From positions 5,959,501 to 6,023,500 of the forward strand of contig NC_012914.1 of the NCBI RefSeq assembly GCF_000023585.1: a stretch of DNA of 64,000 bases, written 5' to 3'. A program made the translations under genes and the position numbers. Below, piece by piece: positions 32,858-42,749 of the stretch. Position 1 is the stretch's first letter; each line of letters opens with the position of its first letter. Source of the DNA: Paenibacillus sp. JDR-2. Its GTDB lineage: Bacteria > Bacillota > Bacilli > Paenibacillales > Paenibacillaceae. The notes below the pieces were generated by a model. The model did not search any database, was not told the origin of the DNA, and saw only the letters and a list, made by a program, of their open reading frames with translations.

Positions 32858-34323
32858 AGGCTTTCACTCTCCTTTGGCGTCGTAAGCGGTGGTGCCGGCA
32901 TCCGTCTGCCCAGCAGCAAAGCAATCGGAATCGCGCAGGCGACAATGATGCTGGATACGAAAAACACATCGTGGATGCTATGCATGTAAGCAAGACTGTA
33001 TGCCCTCGTCCCTTCTACCCCTCCGCCCGATTCAGCCAGATGGACCGACAGTCGGGAATAAAATAAAGACGTGCAGAGGCCTAACGCCATAGCGCTAAAT
33101 ACTTGCCGCAGCCAATTGAGCAAAGCCGACGCATGCCCGATCCATTCCTCGGGAACGGACGACATGCTTGCGTTTGTTGTTGGCGTGGAAGCAAGACCGG
33201 TTCCGGTATTGCGGATGGCGAGCCATACGATAATCGCGATAAGACTGGTCTCAGGAGGCATCTGGCTGAAATAATAGGTACTCACAACCAGAATCGCGCA
33301 GCCGATCATAATCAGCTTGGCCGGTCCTAATCTGTGATACCATTTGCCGGCGGCAAACGTGGCAGCCGTTAAGCATGCCGCGGCGGGAAGGAACAGAAGA
33401 CCAACCCTGAACGGCGATAATCCTTTCATCTCAACCAATAATAAAGGCATGAAATAGACAACCGAATAAAGTCCAAACGATAGAATAAGGGAGGCCATCA
33501 GACTCAGCGAAAATCTGGGGTTGAGCAGCAGACGAAGCTGCAACAGGGGATGCTCGCTGCGGCGAGCCTGCCATATGAATAGCGCAAAGCTGCCGACGCC
33601 AACAAGCAGCATCATCCAAGTAAGCAAGCTGTTCCAGCCCCATACGGTCATGTTGCCGAATAACAGCAGCAGCGCGAGACTTCCGCCCGTTGCAAGCAGC
33701 AGCCCCGGCCAATCCAATCGGGCGAGCCCGTTTGCCGAGTCCTTCGGAATAACTAACGCCCCTACAATCCAGGCGACGAATCCGACCGGTACGGTCACCA
33801 GGAATATAAGATGCCAATCGAAGCTTTGCAGCCAGCCGCTGAGCGATGGGCCAATTGCCGTGCCTAATACCGTGGAGAAGGACCACACGCTAAGGGAAAA
33901 GGATTGCTTTTCCGCTCTAATCGTCCGGTAAATCAAGGCAAGCGACACCGGCTGAATAAGCCCGCAAAACAATCCTTGTACAATACGAAACGCGATAAGC
34001 GCCCCTACATTCCAGGATAACGCACATAGAAACGAGCTGACCGTGATTCCCCCGATTGCAAACAGAAACAGCCGCTTGCAGCCAAACCGCTCCATCGCAT
34101 AGCCGGTAATAGGAACAACAATGCCGCTCGCCAAGGTAAAGCCCGTCATCATCCATTGAACCGTCTGCAGCTCCGTACCGAATATCCGAATAAAGCCGGG
34201 CAGCGACACGTTAAGCGAGACGACATGATACATCCCGACAAAGGATCCGATAAAAATAGCCGCCAGCACCGGCCAGAATGACGGGTAGGATGCTGCCGGC
34301 TCCTTCTGCTCCGCCTGCTTCAT
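32854..34323 (-). CDS. MFS transporter, DHA2 (EmrB/QacA) type
   Basis: About 489 residues with the 14 hydrophobic spans expected of drug:proton antiporters of the DHA2 family. Motifs include LPGFIRIFGTELQTVQWMMTG at the first loop, ITGYAMERFGCKRLF (motif A) and FRIVQGLFCGLIQPVSLALI. The start ATG 34323 overlaps the stop of the ABC ATPase gene (ATGA). The frame extends upstream only as an overlap with that gene. In this operon it may export a waste product or a toxic intermediate of the oxidised sulfur compounds, which is inference. Confidence 0.88.
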   Translation of the reverse strand: MKQAEQKEPAASYPSFWPVLAAIFIGSFVGMYHVVSLNVSLPGFIRIFGTELQTVQWMMTGFTLASGIVVPITGYAMERFGCKRLFLFAIGGITVSSFLCALSWNVGALIAFRIVQGLFCGLIQPVSLALIYRTIRAEKQSFSLSVWSFSTVLGTAIGPSLSGWLQSFDWHLIFLVTVPVGFVAWIVGALVIPKDSANGLARLDWPGLLLATGGSLALLLLFGNMTVWGWNSLLTWMMLLVGVGSFALFIWQARRSEHPLLQLRLLLNPRFSLSLMASLILSFGLYSVVYFMPLLLVEMKGLSPFRVGLLFLPAAACLTAATFAAGKWYHRLGPAKLIMIGCAILVVSTYYFSQMPPETSLIAIIVWLAIRNTGTGLASTPTTNASMSSVPEEWIGHASALLNWLRQVFSAMALGLCTSLFYSRLSVHLAESGGGVEGTRAYSLAYMHSIHDVFFVSSIIVACAIPIALLLGRRMPAPPLTTPKESESL

Positions 34324-36356
34324 AGTAAGGTATAGTGACAAGCCGCATAACGATCCTCGCCTAACGGGCGAAGCTCCGGCTGCTCCTTCCTGCATCTTTC
34401 CGTCGCGAACGGACAACGGGGGTGGAACCGGCAGCCGCTTGGCGGATTTGCCGGCGAAGGGATTTCGCCTTGAATCGGTGCCACGCTGCCGTGCTGACCC
34501 GGGACGGGCTGCGGAATCGATTTGATGAGCAGCTTCGTATACGGGTGGGCAGGCTGGCGGAACAGCTCATCGCTTGGCGCGATCTCCACAAGCTTGCCCA
34601 GATACATAACGCCAATCCTGTCCGAAATATGTCTTACAATCTGCAAGCCGTGGGCGATAAACAAATAAGTCAGACCCAGCTTCCGTTGGAGCTCCTGCAG
34701 CAAATTAACGATTTGCGCCTGAACCGACACGTCGAGAGCGGACACGGCCTCATCGGCAAGAATAAAGCTTGGGTTCAAGGCAATTGCCCGGGCAATGCCA
34801 ATGCGCTGCCGTTGACCGCCGGAGAACTCATGCGGGTACTTACCGACACTCGAAGGGTCAAGCCCAACTAACAGGAGCAGCTCTTCCACGCGATTTTTAC
34901 GCTCGCCAGCCGTCCATGCGCCGTGTACCTTAAGCGGTTCGGCAATGCTGTCGCCAATCGTCCATCTAGGGTTCAAGGAACCGTAAGGATCCTGAAAAAT
35001 AACCTGCATATCCTTCCGTAACGGACGGAGCTGTGCGCCATTTAATCCCGTCAGCTCCTTGCCCTGAAACAGTACCTTGCCTGAGGTCGCCTGCTCCATC
35101 TGCAAAAGAACCCGGCCTAGCGTAGATTTGCCGCTTCCCGATTCGCCAACCAGACCAAACGTCTCCTTCTTCCGAATGGAGAACGAGACATCGTCAACCG
35201 CCCGGATGAAGGTACGTGGCGCGGTAAAGCCTTTTCGCTTCACCGGATAATACTTGCGCAAATGCTCGGCGGCGAACAAAATTCCGCTGTCTCTGCCGGA
35301 AAGGGCATCCTCTGACTTTTCTTCAAGCGAAGCAGATTCTTCCACCCGGAAGGCGGCGGATTTGCCTCTAACCGCAGGCTCCGCGGCAACCTGTTCCGCT
35401 TGCCAGCATGCTACCTCGCTTCCGCTCTGATCTGTAAGCGGCGGAGCTTCCGCCCGGCATCGCTCCGTTGCGTATTCGCAGCGGGGATGGAACAAACAAC
35501 CTTCAGGCAGCGCGTTAAGTGACGGAATAGATCCCTGAATGGCATAGAGCCGTTCGCCGCGTACGCTGTCCAGCGGGGGAATCGATTGAAGAAGCCCTCT
35601 CGTATACGGATGACGGGGTCTTGCGAACAGCTCCTCCGCCGTCCCCTGTTCAACGATCCGTCCGGCGTACATGACGACAATCCGGACCGCCATCTCCGCG
35701 GCAATGCCAAGATCATGGGTAATGAGCAGAATCGACATTCCCAGTTCCTGCTGCAACTCCTGCAGCAGCTGCAAAATTTGGGCCTGAATCGTAACATCCA
35801 GAGCCGTGGTTGGTTCATCGGCAATCAGCAGATCCGGGCTGCAGGAGAGGGCCATCGCAATCATTGCCCGCTGGAGCATGCCGCCGGACAACTCGCCGGG
35901 ATACTGCTTCATTCGAATCTCCGCCTCGGGGATACCAACACGGCTTAACAGCTGAATGCCCCGGTCCCAGGCGACCCGCCGGCTCACCCGCTCGTGCTGG
36001 ATGATCGTCTCGGCAATCTGCTGCCCAATGGTAAAGACCGGATCAAACGCAGCCATTGGCTCCTGGAAGACCATCGCTACCCGCTTGCCGCGCAATTGCC
36101 GGAGCTCCGCTTCGGGCAACGCCGCAATATCCCGTCCTTGCAGCAGGATGCTTCCCCGCGTAATGGATCCTTTCTCGTAATCAATCAGCCGCATAATCGC
36201 TTTGGAAGTGACCGTCTTGCCGCTGCCGGATTCTCCGACCAGACAGACGGTTTCCCCGGGCTGTATCGAGAAGGATATATTCGTAATCGCTTCAAGCAAG
36301 CCGTTTTGGGTCCGAAAACCTACGGACAGCTCCCGAATATTAAGCAATGCCTCCAA
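34320..36356 (-). CDS. Fused double ATPase of a peptide/glutathione-type importer (GsiA/DppDF-like)
   Basis: The 678-residue protein joins two ABC ATPase domains (about 1-325 and 365-678), each with GESGSGK[TS], an LSGG or FSGG signature and the oligopeptide C-terminal extension with the CxxRCP-type cysteines ([24 protein letters not shown]). This fused layout is that of GsiA of the glutathione importer. In the second half the residue after the switch histidine is Gly (FIAHGLQ) where the family has Asp (SHDL), and Walker B continues ADEAVSALD. Start is TTG after GGGGGAG. It forms an operon with two permeases and a binding protein upstream. Confidence 0.9.
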   Translation of the reverse strand: MEALLNIRELSVGFRTQNGLLEAITNISFSIQPGETVCLVGESGSGKTVTSKAIMRLIDYEKGSITRGSILLQGRDIAALPEAELRQLRGKRVAMVFQEPMAAFDPVFTIGQQIAETIIQHERVSRRVAWDRGIQLLSRVGIPEAEIRMKQYPGELSGGMLQRAMIAMALSCSPDLLIADEPTTALDVTIQAQILQLLQELQQELGMSILLITHDLGIAAEMAVRIVVMYAGRIVEQGTAEELFARPRHPYTRGLLQSIPPLDSVRGERLYAIQGSIPSLNALPEGCLFHPRCEYATERCRAEAPPLTDQSGSEVACWQAEQVAAEPAVRGKSAAFRVEESASLEEKSEDALSGRDSGILFAAEHLRKYYPVKRKGFTAPRTFIRAVDDVSFSIRKKETFGLVGESGSGKSTLGRVLLQMEQATSGKVLFQGKELTGLNGAQLRPLRKDMQVIFQDPYGSLNPRWTIGDSIAEPLKVHGAWTAGERKNRVEELLLLVGLDPSSVGKYPHEFSGGQRQRIGIARAIALNPSFILADEAVSALDVSVQAQIVNLLQELQRKLGLTYLFIAHGLQIVRHISDRIGVMYLGKLVEIAPSDELFRQPAHPYTKLLIKSIPQPVPGQHGSVAPIQGEIPSPANPPSGCRFHPRCPFATERCRKEQPELRPLGEDRYAACHYTLL

Positions 36357-36371
36357 TAGAGCTCCCCCTTC

Positions 36372-37265
36372 CTACCTCGCGCTTTTCTTCGGATCAAGCT
36401 GATCTCTCAGCCGGTCGCCGATCATATTGACAGCCAGCACAAACATCGTGATCGCAAGTCCCGGGAACGTACAGATCCACCAGGCAACCGTCAAATACCC
36501 GCGCCCCTGCGACAGCAGCGTTCCCCAGTCCGGCACTTCCTTCAGCACGCCAAGGCCAAGAAAGCTAAGCCCCGACCCGGTCAGAATCGATGTCCCGATT
36601 CCAATCGTCGCCATAACGAGCAGCGGGGACAGCGAATTGGGCAATACATGCTTCCAGAAAATATGGAAGGGCGATGCGCCGGCAGCCTGCGAAGCCTGAA
36701 TAAACGTCCGGCCTTTAATACTCATAATCTGCGACCGCATAATGCGCGCATAACCCGGTATGGAGGCTATGGCTACCGCCAGCACGATATTAAACAGGCT
36801 TTTGCCAAGCGCGCCCGCAATCGCAAGCGCTAGCAGAATGCCCGGGATGGTCATTAGAATATCGTTGAAGCGCATCAGCACCGCATCGATCCAGCCCCCC
36901 GCATAACCGGACAAGGCGCCAATCGCCCCGCCTGCCAATCCGCCGACAAGAACGGAAGCGAAGCCGATAAACAGCGAATCCCGGCTGCCGTATACAACCA
37001 CGCTGAATATATCCCTGCCGAAATAATCCGTCCCGAACAGATGTGCCGCGCTGGGCGCCTGCATAATGCTGTCTGTTAACATCTCGGTGGGCGAATAAGG
37101 GGCAATCCAGGATGGCACAACCGCGCATGCCGCAATAAACAAGATAACGAGGGCTGCCGCAAACAGGAACAGATTGCTTGACGTCAAACGTCTGAAACGG
37201 ATAGCCGTCAGGCTTCTTCCGCTTCTTTTGTACGGGAGTGTACGGGCCGTAGCCGCTTCACGCAT
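36372..37265 (-). CDS. Peptide-type ABC permease (DppC/GsiD-like)
   Basis: The 297-residue permease has an N-terminal span (FLFAAALVILFIAACAVVP), the motif FGTDYFGRDIFSVVVYGSRDSL typical of DppC/OppC (about residues 76-97), and the ATPase-contact EAA-loop QASQAAGASPFHIFWKHVLPN (written in part; about 190-210). AAGGAG precedes the ATG. It lies between the DppB-like permease and the fused ATPase. Confidence 0.92.
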   Translation of the reverse strand: MREAATARTLPYKRSGRSLTAIRFRRLTSSNLFLFAAALVILFIAACAVVPSWIAPYSPTEMLTDSIMQAPSAAHLFGTDYFGRDIFSVVVYGSRDSLFIGFASVLVGGLAGGAIGALSGYAGGWIDAVLMRFNDILMTIPGILLALAIAGALGKSLFNIVLAVAIASIPGYARIMRSQIMSIKGRTFIQASQAAGASPFHIFWKHVLPNSLSPLLVMATIGIGTSILTGSGLSFLGLGVLKEVPDWGTLLSQGRGYLTVAWWICTFPGLAITMFVLAVNMIGDRLRDQLDPKKSAR

Positions 37266-37292
37266 ACGTACTTGGCTCCTTTCTTCATAACC

Positions 37293-38213
37293 TTACGCCG
37301 AGCGCCTTACTCTCGGATCAATTAGCGAATAGGACAAATCGACAAGCAGGTTCACCAGGACGTAGATCAGCGCGGTAAAAAAGATAACGCCCTGCACGAC
37401 CGGCAGATCCTTCGCCATCAAAGCGTCCCCGATAATCCGTCCGATGCCTTGCCGGGAAAACACCGTTTCAATCACGACGGTTCCCGCCAGCATCTCCCCG
37501 ATCAGCATGCCAATCATCGTGACCGCGGGAATAAGCGCATTCCGCAGCGCATGCTTATACATAACGGCACGCTCGGACAATCCTTTGGATCGCAGCGTAA
37601 GCATAAAATGCTCGTCGATAATGTCCAGCATGCTGCTTCGGACCATTCTTACGATAAAGCCGGCTCCAACAATGCCTAGCGTAAGAGCCGGGAGCACAAG
37701 CGTGCGCCATCCGTCCGAGCCCATGGCCGGGAACCAGCCAAGCTGCAGGCTAAACAGCACGATAAGCAGAATGCCCGACCAGAAGGTCGGCATCGAAATG
37801 CCGAACAATCCGACGAGACGGGCAAGGTAATCAATGGGACCGTTGCGGTGAACGGCGGACAATACGCCAAGCACAAGGCCAATCGTAACCGAGACTAGCG
37901 CGCTTGCCGCCGTCAGCGCCAGGGTTGCGGGGAAATGCTCCAGAATTTTATCCAGCACCGGCTCGGAATTTAATAAGGAATATCCGAAGTCTCCCTGCAC
38001 CATATCGCTTATGTAGCGGATGAATTGGATATAGAAGGGCTGATCCACTCCCAGCTGATGCTTCAGATTCGCAATCTGCTCGGCCGTGGCAACCGACGGA
38101 TCAATCATCGAATCCGTCGGGTCGCCGGGCAAGACATACAAGATCGCGAACACCAGCACCAAAGTGCCCGCGATCACCAGCAATGCAGAGAGAATGCGTT
38201 GGGCAATGTACAT
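37293..38213 (-). CDS. Peptide-type ABC permease (DppB/GsiC-like)
   Basis: The 306-residue permease shows the DppB/OppB N-terminus (ILSALLVIAGTLVLVFAILYVLPGDP), an extracellular segment, then PTFWSGILLIVLFS, the EAA-like loop and the end VNLLVDLSYSLIDPRVR. GGGAGG lies 9 nt before the ATG. It partners the DppC-like permease. Confidence 0.93.
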   Translation of the reverse strand: MYIAQRILSALLVIAGTLVLVFAILYVLPGDPTDSMIDPSVATAEQIANLKHQLGVDQPFYIQFIRYISDMVQGDFGYSLLNSEPVLDKILEHFPATLALTAASALVSVTIGLVLGVLSAVHRNGPIDYLARLVGLFGISMPTFWSGILLIVLFSLQLGWFPAMGSDGWRTLVLPALTLGIVGAGFIVRMVRSSMLDIIDEHFMLTLRSKGLSERAVMYKHALRNALIPAVTMIGMLIGEMLAGTVVIETVFSRQGIGRIIGDALMAKDLPVVQGVIFFTALIYVLVNLLVDLSYSLIDPRVRRSA

Positions 38214-38234
38214 GGCGAGCCGCCTCCCTATTAA

Positions 38235-39905
38235 TTAAGAACTAAGCGAGACCCCGTTGAACAGCGGATAGCCCAGCGAATCAAATACAAGTCCTTGCAC
38301 GGATTTGTCCGCGGCGACTGTATACGGGAATACGTAAATCGGCAGAATAACCGCCTGGTCGATAATGTAATGCTGGATTTGCTTATAAATTTCCGCGCGT
38401 TTCGTATCATCCGTTTCTACGCGGCCTTGCTCAAGCAGCTTGTCGATCTCCGGATTGGACAATCGGGTAAGCGACTTTTGAGCCTTTGGATCAGTCGTGT
38501 GATAGAACGGATACAGAGCGTTCGGATCCGAGTTCACCTGGCTGTTGCCGTAGAGATCATAATCGCCGTTGGTATAAACAACCGTCCGTACGTCCTTCGT
38601 AATCTCCACTTCAACGGCAATGCCAAGCGCCTTCAGCTGCTGCTGAATAATAACCGCGATATCGTTGCGCTTCTCGCGGTTTGGCGTTCCATCCACGTAA
38701 TGCAGGGTTAGCTTCTTGCCGGCCTTCTCGCGGATACCGTCAGAGCCTTTTACCCACCCCAGCTCATCCAGCAGTGCGCCCGCCTTCTCCAGATCCGGCT
38801 TTACCCCGTTCTCAAGCGAAGGATCATAACCGAAGGTACCCGGCGTAAGCGGCGACCAAGCACGGTCATAAGTACCCAGATACAATGTCTTCACAATGCT
38901 GTCGACGTCAACGGCCAGTTGGACCGCCTGTCTTGCTTTGGCATCGTTCCAAGGCTCATGCTCCTGATTGAAGAACAGCGTATAAGGCAGGCCAACCGTA
39001 TTGGCTCCTAGAAGTTGAACCTTCGAATCGCCCTTTAAGGCTACGATATTTTGCGGAGGAACCGTCTCTGCCGCCAGCACCTGACCGCTCTGCACGCTGC
39101 CGATCCGGGTTGCTTCCTCCGGAACGATCTTGAAGGTAATGCCGTCCAGATACGGTGCGCCCGCATTCGTTACAAGCTCGGGCGCCCACTTATAGTCGGG
39201 GTTCTTCGCCACTTCGATTTGGGCGTTCTGCTCCCATTTCACAAACTTGAACGGCCCTGTGCCAACCGGATTCAGACCAAATTGGTCACCGTATTTCTTA
39301 GCGGCCGTAGGCGATACGATCCCAAGCAGCGCCTGGCTCAGGTTGCCGAGGAACGCGCGTGAAGGGGTAGCAAGGTTCAGCTTCACCGTATACTCGTCAA
39401 TGACTTCCGAGGATTGATACGGAGCAAGCAGGGCCGCCGCATTCGCAGCTTTCGTAGCCGGATCGAGAATACGGTCGAAGTTATATTTGACTGCTTCGGC
39501 ATTAAACGGCGTGCCGTCCTGGAACTTCACGTCTTGACGCAGCTTGAAGGTATAGCTCAGACCGTCTTCCGAAATCTCCCACGAAGTGGCAAGCCAAGGC
39601 TTGATGGAATTGTCCGGAAGCTGTACGACAAGCGAGTCATATATCGTGCGGATGACGCGTACGGCAACGGCCAGGCCGCTGCGGTGCGGATCAAGCGTAT
39701 CCGGCGAAGTAGCGAGAGCGTAAGTCAGTTCTCCCCCTTGCTTCGCTTCCGCGGAAGCTGCGGGAGTATCCGTCTGCTGCTGCGCCTGCTGGCCGTTATT
39801 GCCGCTCCCTTTATTTGACGCGCACCCAGGCAGAACGAGCGCCAGAACTAACAATAAGGCAGCCGAGCTTCGGAGTGATTTGCGTTTCCATTTGAATGTA
39901 TTCAT
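38235..39905 (-). CDS. Peptide/solute-binding lipoprotein (DppA/GsiB type)
   Basis: The 556-residue precursor has a lipoprotein signal with lipobox LPGC (about residues 26-29), a Gln/Ser-rich linker and the class C (SBP_bac_5) domain: GGELTYALATSPDTLDPHRSG, IRTIYDSLVVQL, LRQDVKFQDGTPFNAEAVKYNFDR, NPVGTGPFKFVKWEQNA. It should capture the substrate of the following permeases and fused ATPase. It lies just after a DszA-class monooxygenase gene, so the ligand may be a thioether-containing peptide or glutathione adduct. That is inferred from context only. Confidence 0.92.
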   Translation of the reverse strand: MNTFKWKRKSLRSSAALLLVLALVLPGCASNKGSGNNGQQAQQQTDTPAASAEAKQGGELTYALATSPDTLDPHRSGLAVAVRVIRTIYDSLVVQLPDNSIKPWLATSWEISEDGLSYTFKLRQDVKFQDGTPFNAEAVKYNFDRILDPATKAANAAALLAPYQSSEVIDEYTVKLNLATPSRAFLGNLSQALLGIVSPTAAKKYGDQFGLNPVGTGPFKFVKWEQNAQIEVAKNPDYKWAPELVTNAGAPYLDGITFKIVPEEATRIGSVQSGQVLAAETVPPQNIVALKGDSKVQLLGANTVGLPYTLFFNQEHEPWNDAKARQAVQLAVDVDSIVKTLYLGTYDRAWSPLTPGTFGYDPSLENGVKPDLEKAGALLDELGWVKGSDGIREKAGKKLTLHYVDGTPNREKRNDIAVIIQQQLKALGIAVEVEITKDVRTVVYTNGDYDLYGNSQVNSDPNALYPFYHTTDPKAQKSLTRLSNPEIDKLLEQGRVETDDTKRAEIYKQIQHYIIDQAVILPIYVFPYTVAADKSVQGLVFDSLGYPLFNGVSLSS

Positions 39906-39927
39906 CGGATTTCTCTCTCCTATTCGA

Positions 39928-41271
39928 TTAGTTAACGGTCACTCCAGCCTGTTTGCGTGCTGCTGCATAACGGTTCTCCGGAACCGGAATCCCCAGATTG
40001 CCGCGAAGCGTATCGGCTTCATACTCGGTACGGTACAATCCGCGCTCCTGCAGAATCGGTACAACCAGCTCGACGAAATCATCCAGGCCGCGCGGCGTAG
40101 CCGATGCAATTATGAACCCGTCTGCCGCTTCCTCTTCAAACCATTCCTGTACCCGATCGGCTACAAATTCCGGCGTTCCGATAAAAGCATTGCGGGGAGT
40201 TGCCGCCTGCAGAGCGACCTCGCGAAGCGTAAGCCCCTGCTCCTTGGCGCGGCGCTTGATCCGGTCGGTTGTGCTGCGGAAGCTGTTGGAGCCGAAATCG
40301 CCAAGATCCGGGAACGGTGCATCCAGCTCGTATTGCGAGAAGTCATGATGCTCGAAAAATCTTCCCAAATGGTCGAGCGCTTTCTCGATCGTAACCAGAT
40401 CCGCAATCTGCCGGTACTTCTCTTCCGCTTCCTCCTGCGTGCGTCCGATAATAGGCCCGATGCCCGGGAAAATAAGCGTATGCTCCGGATTACGGCCGTT
40501 CTCCGCGATACGACGTTTTACATCGCGGTAGAATTCCTTCGCATCCTCAAGCGACTCCGGCCCCGTAAATACGGCATCTGCCGTCTTCGCCGCAAGATTG
40601 CGTCCGCTGTCCGACGATCCTGCTTGGAACACAACGGGCTGACCCTGCTTCGAGCGTGCGATGTTCAGCGGTCCTTGAACGGAGAAGAACTCGCCTTGAT
40701 GATTCAGGCGGTGCAGCTTCTCCGAATCAAAGAATACGCCGGTCTCTTTATCGCGGACAAATGCGTCGTCTTCCCAGGAGTCCCACAAGCCTTTCGCAAC
40801 CTCCAGGTACTCCTCGGCGATCTTGTAACGTTCGCTATGCTCCGGATGCTGCTTGCCGCCAAAGTTAAGCGCGCTGCCTTCAAGCGGAGAAGTGACGACG
40901 TTCCAGCCTGCGCGGCCGCCGCTGATATGATCGATCGACGAGAACTGGCGGGCAACCGTAAACGGCTCGCTATAGGAGGTCGACAGCGTCCCTACAAGCC
41001 CGATGTTGGAGGTAACCGCTCCAAGCGCGGACAGGATCGTAATAGGCTCGAAGCGGTTTAAGAAGTGGGGAATCGATTTTTCGGTAATGTACAGACCGTC
41101 GGCGATAAAGAGGAAATCGAATTTGCCTTCTTCCGCTTTAAGCGCCTGCTGCTTATAGAAACCGATATTGACGCTTGCATCCGCCGGAATATCGGGATGT
41201 CTCCAGCCTGAGCTGCTTCCGCCCACGCCATGAATAATAGCTCCCAATTTTAATGCTTTCTTCTTCGACAT
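39928..41271 (-). CDS. NtaA/SnaA/DszA-class FMN-dependent monooxygenase (CmoJ/YtnJ-like), copy 2
   Basis: The 447-residue enzyme belongs to the class that oxidises thioethers, sulfones and N-alkyl compounds with reduced FMN and O2. Class blocks are [63 protein letters not shown] and the C-terminal [15 protein letters not shown]. The reading frame extends upstream to 41376, but ATG 41271 has GGTGGAG 7 nt before it. It is a close paralogue of the gene at 42746-44074, matching it along the whole length by eye. It opens the second operon, behind a LysR-type operator candidate at 41399-41420. YtnJ/CmoJ of B. subtilis acts on N-acetyl-S-alkylcysteines. Confidence 0.87.
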   Translation of the reverse strand: MSKKKALKLGAIIHGVGGSSSGWRHPDIPADASVNIGFYKQQALKAEEGKFDFLFIADGLYITEKSIPHFLNRFEPITILSALGAVTSNIGLVGTLSTSYSEPFTVARQFSSIDHISGGRAGWNVVTSPLEGSALNFGGKQHPEHSERYKIAEEYLEVAKGLWDSWEDDAFVRDKETGVFFDSEKLHRLNHQGEFFSVQGPLNIARSKQGQPVVFQAGSSDSGRNLAAKTADAVFTGPESLEDAKEFYRDVKRRIAENGRNPEHTLIFPGIGPIIGRTQEEAEEKYRQIADLVTIEKALDHLGRFFEHHDFSQYELDAPFPDLGDFGSNSFRSTTDRIKRRAKEQGLTLREVALQAATPRNAFIGTPEFVADRVQEWFEEEAADGFIIASATPRGLDDFVELVVPILQERGLYRTEYEADTLRGNLGIPVPENRYAAARKQAGVTVN

Positions 41272-41398
41272 ATACACTCCACCCTTATCTCCATTTTTGT
41301 CTGACTCAATAAAATTCCGCTTCAGCAACATTTCCCATCTGTTTAATAGGAATTTATCTTGGCAATACTCTAACACCGGGCTTTCGGCGGCACAATAG

Positions 41399-41420
41399 CA
41401 TATAAATCTCTTCTATCGAC
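41399..41420 (-). promoter_or_regulatory. LysR-type operator candidate upstream of the second operon
   Basis: CATATA-N7-TCTATCGAC has the same 22-bp layout as the operator upstream of the LysR gene (CATATA-N7-TCTATCGAT on its minus strand). One half-site is ATAAA instead of ATAGA. It lies 128 nt before the start at 41271. TAGATGATAC-like sequence is adjacent, as near the first operon. Confidence 0.5.
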
Positions 41421-41475
41421 TGTTAGGTATCATCTATGGGTCAAGATTTATGGCAGTGAGAAAACCTATAAAAAA

Positions 41476-41505
41476 AAACACCAATTGCCTCAGCAATCGG
41501 TGTTT
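41476..41505 (-). terminator. Terminator ending the first sulfur operon
   Basis: On the minus strand AAACACCGATTGC pairs with GCAATTGGTGTTT around loop TGAG and continues into a U-tract. It lies 9 nt beyond the M20 stop codon at 41514. Confidence 0.93.
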
Positions 41506-41513
41506 CCTTCCTT

Positions 41514-42749
41514 CTATGACGATGATCCCGCAGCGAGCTGAACGAGCAGTCTGGTGCCGTGAACAAGCACGGACTCATCCAGATCAAACTTCGGCCGATG
41601 CAGCCCTTCCCGAATGCCACGCGAATCATTCCGGCAGCCCAGCAAAATAAATGCACCAGGCACTTGGTCCAAATACCAGCCGAAATCTTCTCCGGCCAAG
41701 CTTGGCTCAAGCTGCTGCCGCACATTCTCACCGCCAAGCACAGCCGTGTCTGCGCGGATAACCTCAAGAACCGCTTCGCTGTCATTCACAACCGCAATCC
41801 CTTCGCGAAGGGCAATATGGTAGAAGCCGCCATAGGCAAGCGATGCCGCTTGCGCATGCCGTTCCAGTCCGGCCGTAATGGCCGCAACGGTCTGCTTGCT
41901 GAACGCGCGGAAAGTTCCCGTTATGACGCTTTGCTCGGCAATCGCGTTAATGACCGTACCGGCGCGCACGGTTCCGAAAGCAAGCACGGCCTGCTCCCGC
42001 GGATCAATGCTGTTTGCCATCATCCCGTTTACTCCGGCAATATAAGCCCCCGTCATCTGGATCGCATCCGCCGCCAGATGAGGCGAGCTGTGATGGCCGT
42101 TTGTCCCTTGAAACGTCACGTGGAAATGGGAAGAGGCCGCCATCGCATATAACGAATGGATGCCAATCGTGCCCGCATCAAGCTCCGGCCATACATGCAG
42201 GGCATAACAGCGGTCAACGCCTTCGAGTATGCCCGCCTCGATCATATCTCTTCCGCCGGAGAGCAGCCGGCCGTCCAGCGGACTTGGCAGCGCTCCTTCT
42301 TCGGCAGGCTGGAAGACAAAGCGGATCTCCCCGGCAAAGCTCTCCCGGTAAGCCGCAAGCGTCTTTGCCGCGCCGAGCAGCATAGCCGTATGCGCGTCAT
42401 GACCGCAGGCATGCATCACTCCATCAGTCTCCGATTTATAATCGACATCATTTAATTCCGTAATCGGAAGGGCATCCATATCGGCACGCAGCAGAAGGGT
42501 CCGGCCGCCCTCAAGCCCGCCGCGCAGCACGCCTACCACGCCTTTGCCAAAATGGGGGCCGACGCCCGTTTGGACGTCGATCCCCCATTCCTCGAGCAGC
42601 CCCGCAACCAATGCCGCCGTACGATCCGTATCGTACAGCAGCTCCGGATGACGGTGCAGGTCGCGGCGAATCGCGATAAGCTCGTCATGCAGCGAACCCG
42701 CATACGCCTGCATATCCTCGATGGCTGCTTTATTTATGTTCAGACTCAA
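41514..42749 (-). CDS. M20-family amidohydrolase/deacetylase, copy 2
   Basis: About 411 residues of the HipO/YtnL/YxeP type metallo-amidohydrolases, which remove N-acyl groups from amino acids. Visible are [12 protein letters not shown] (about residues 28-39), [10 protein letters not shown], the metal-binding [16 protein letters not shown] (about 116-131), FQPAEEG and the distal AGEDFGW. In this operon it should deacetylate an N-acetylated cysteine derivative after oxidation. The TTG start overlaps the stop of the monooxygenase gene. ATG 42713 is an alternative start. The other M20 gene (44574-45761) is only distantly similar, so the two may serve different substrates. Confidence 0.88.
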   Translation of the reverse strand: MSLNINKAAIEDMQAYAGSLHDELIAIRRDLHRHPELLYDTDRTAALVAGLLEEWGIDVQTGVGPHFGKGVVGVLRGGLEGGRTLLLRADMDALPITELNDVDYKSETDGVMHACGHDAHTAMLLGAAKTLAAYRESFAGEIRFVFQPAEEGALPSPLDGRLLSGGRDMIEAGILEGVDRCYALHVWPELDAGTIGIHSLYAMAASSHFHVTFQGTNGHHSSPHLAADAIQMTGAYIAGVNGMMANSIDPREQAVLAFGTVRAGTVINAIAEQSVITGTFRAFSKQTVAAITAGLERHAQAASLAYGGFYHIALREGIAVVNDSEAVLEVIRADTAVLGGENVRQQLEPSLAGEDFGWYLDQVPGAFILLGCRNDSRGIREGLHRPKFDLDESVLVHGTRLLVQLAAGSSS

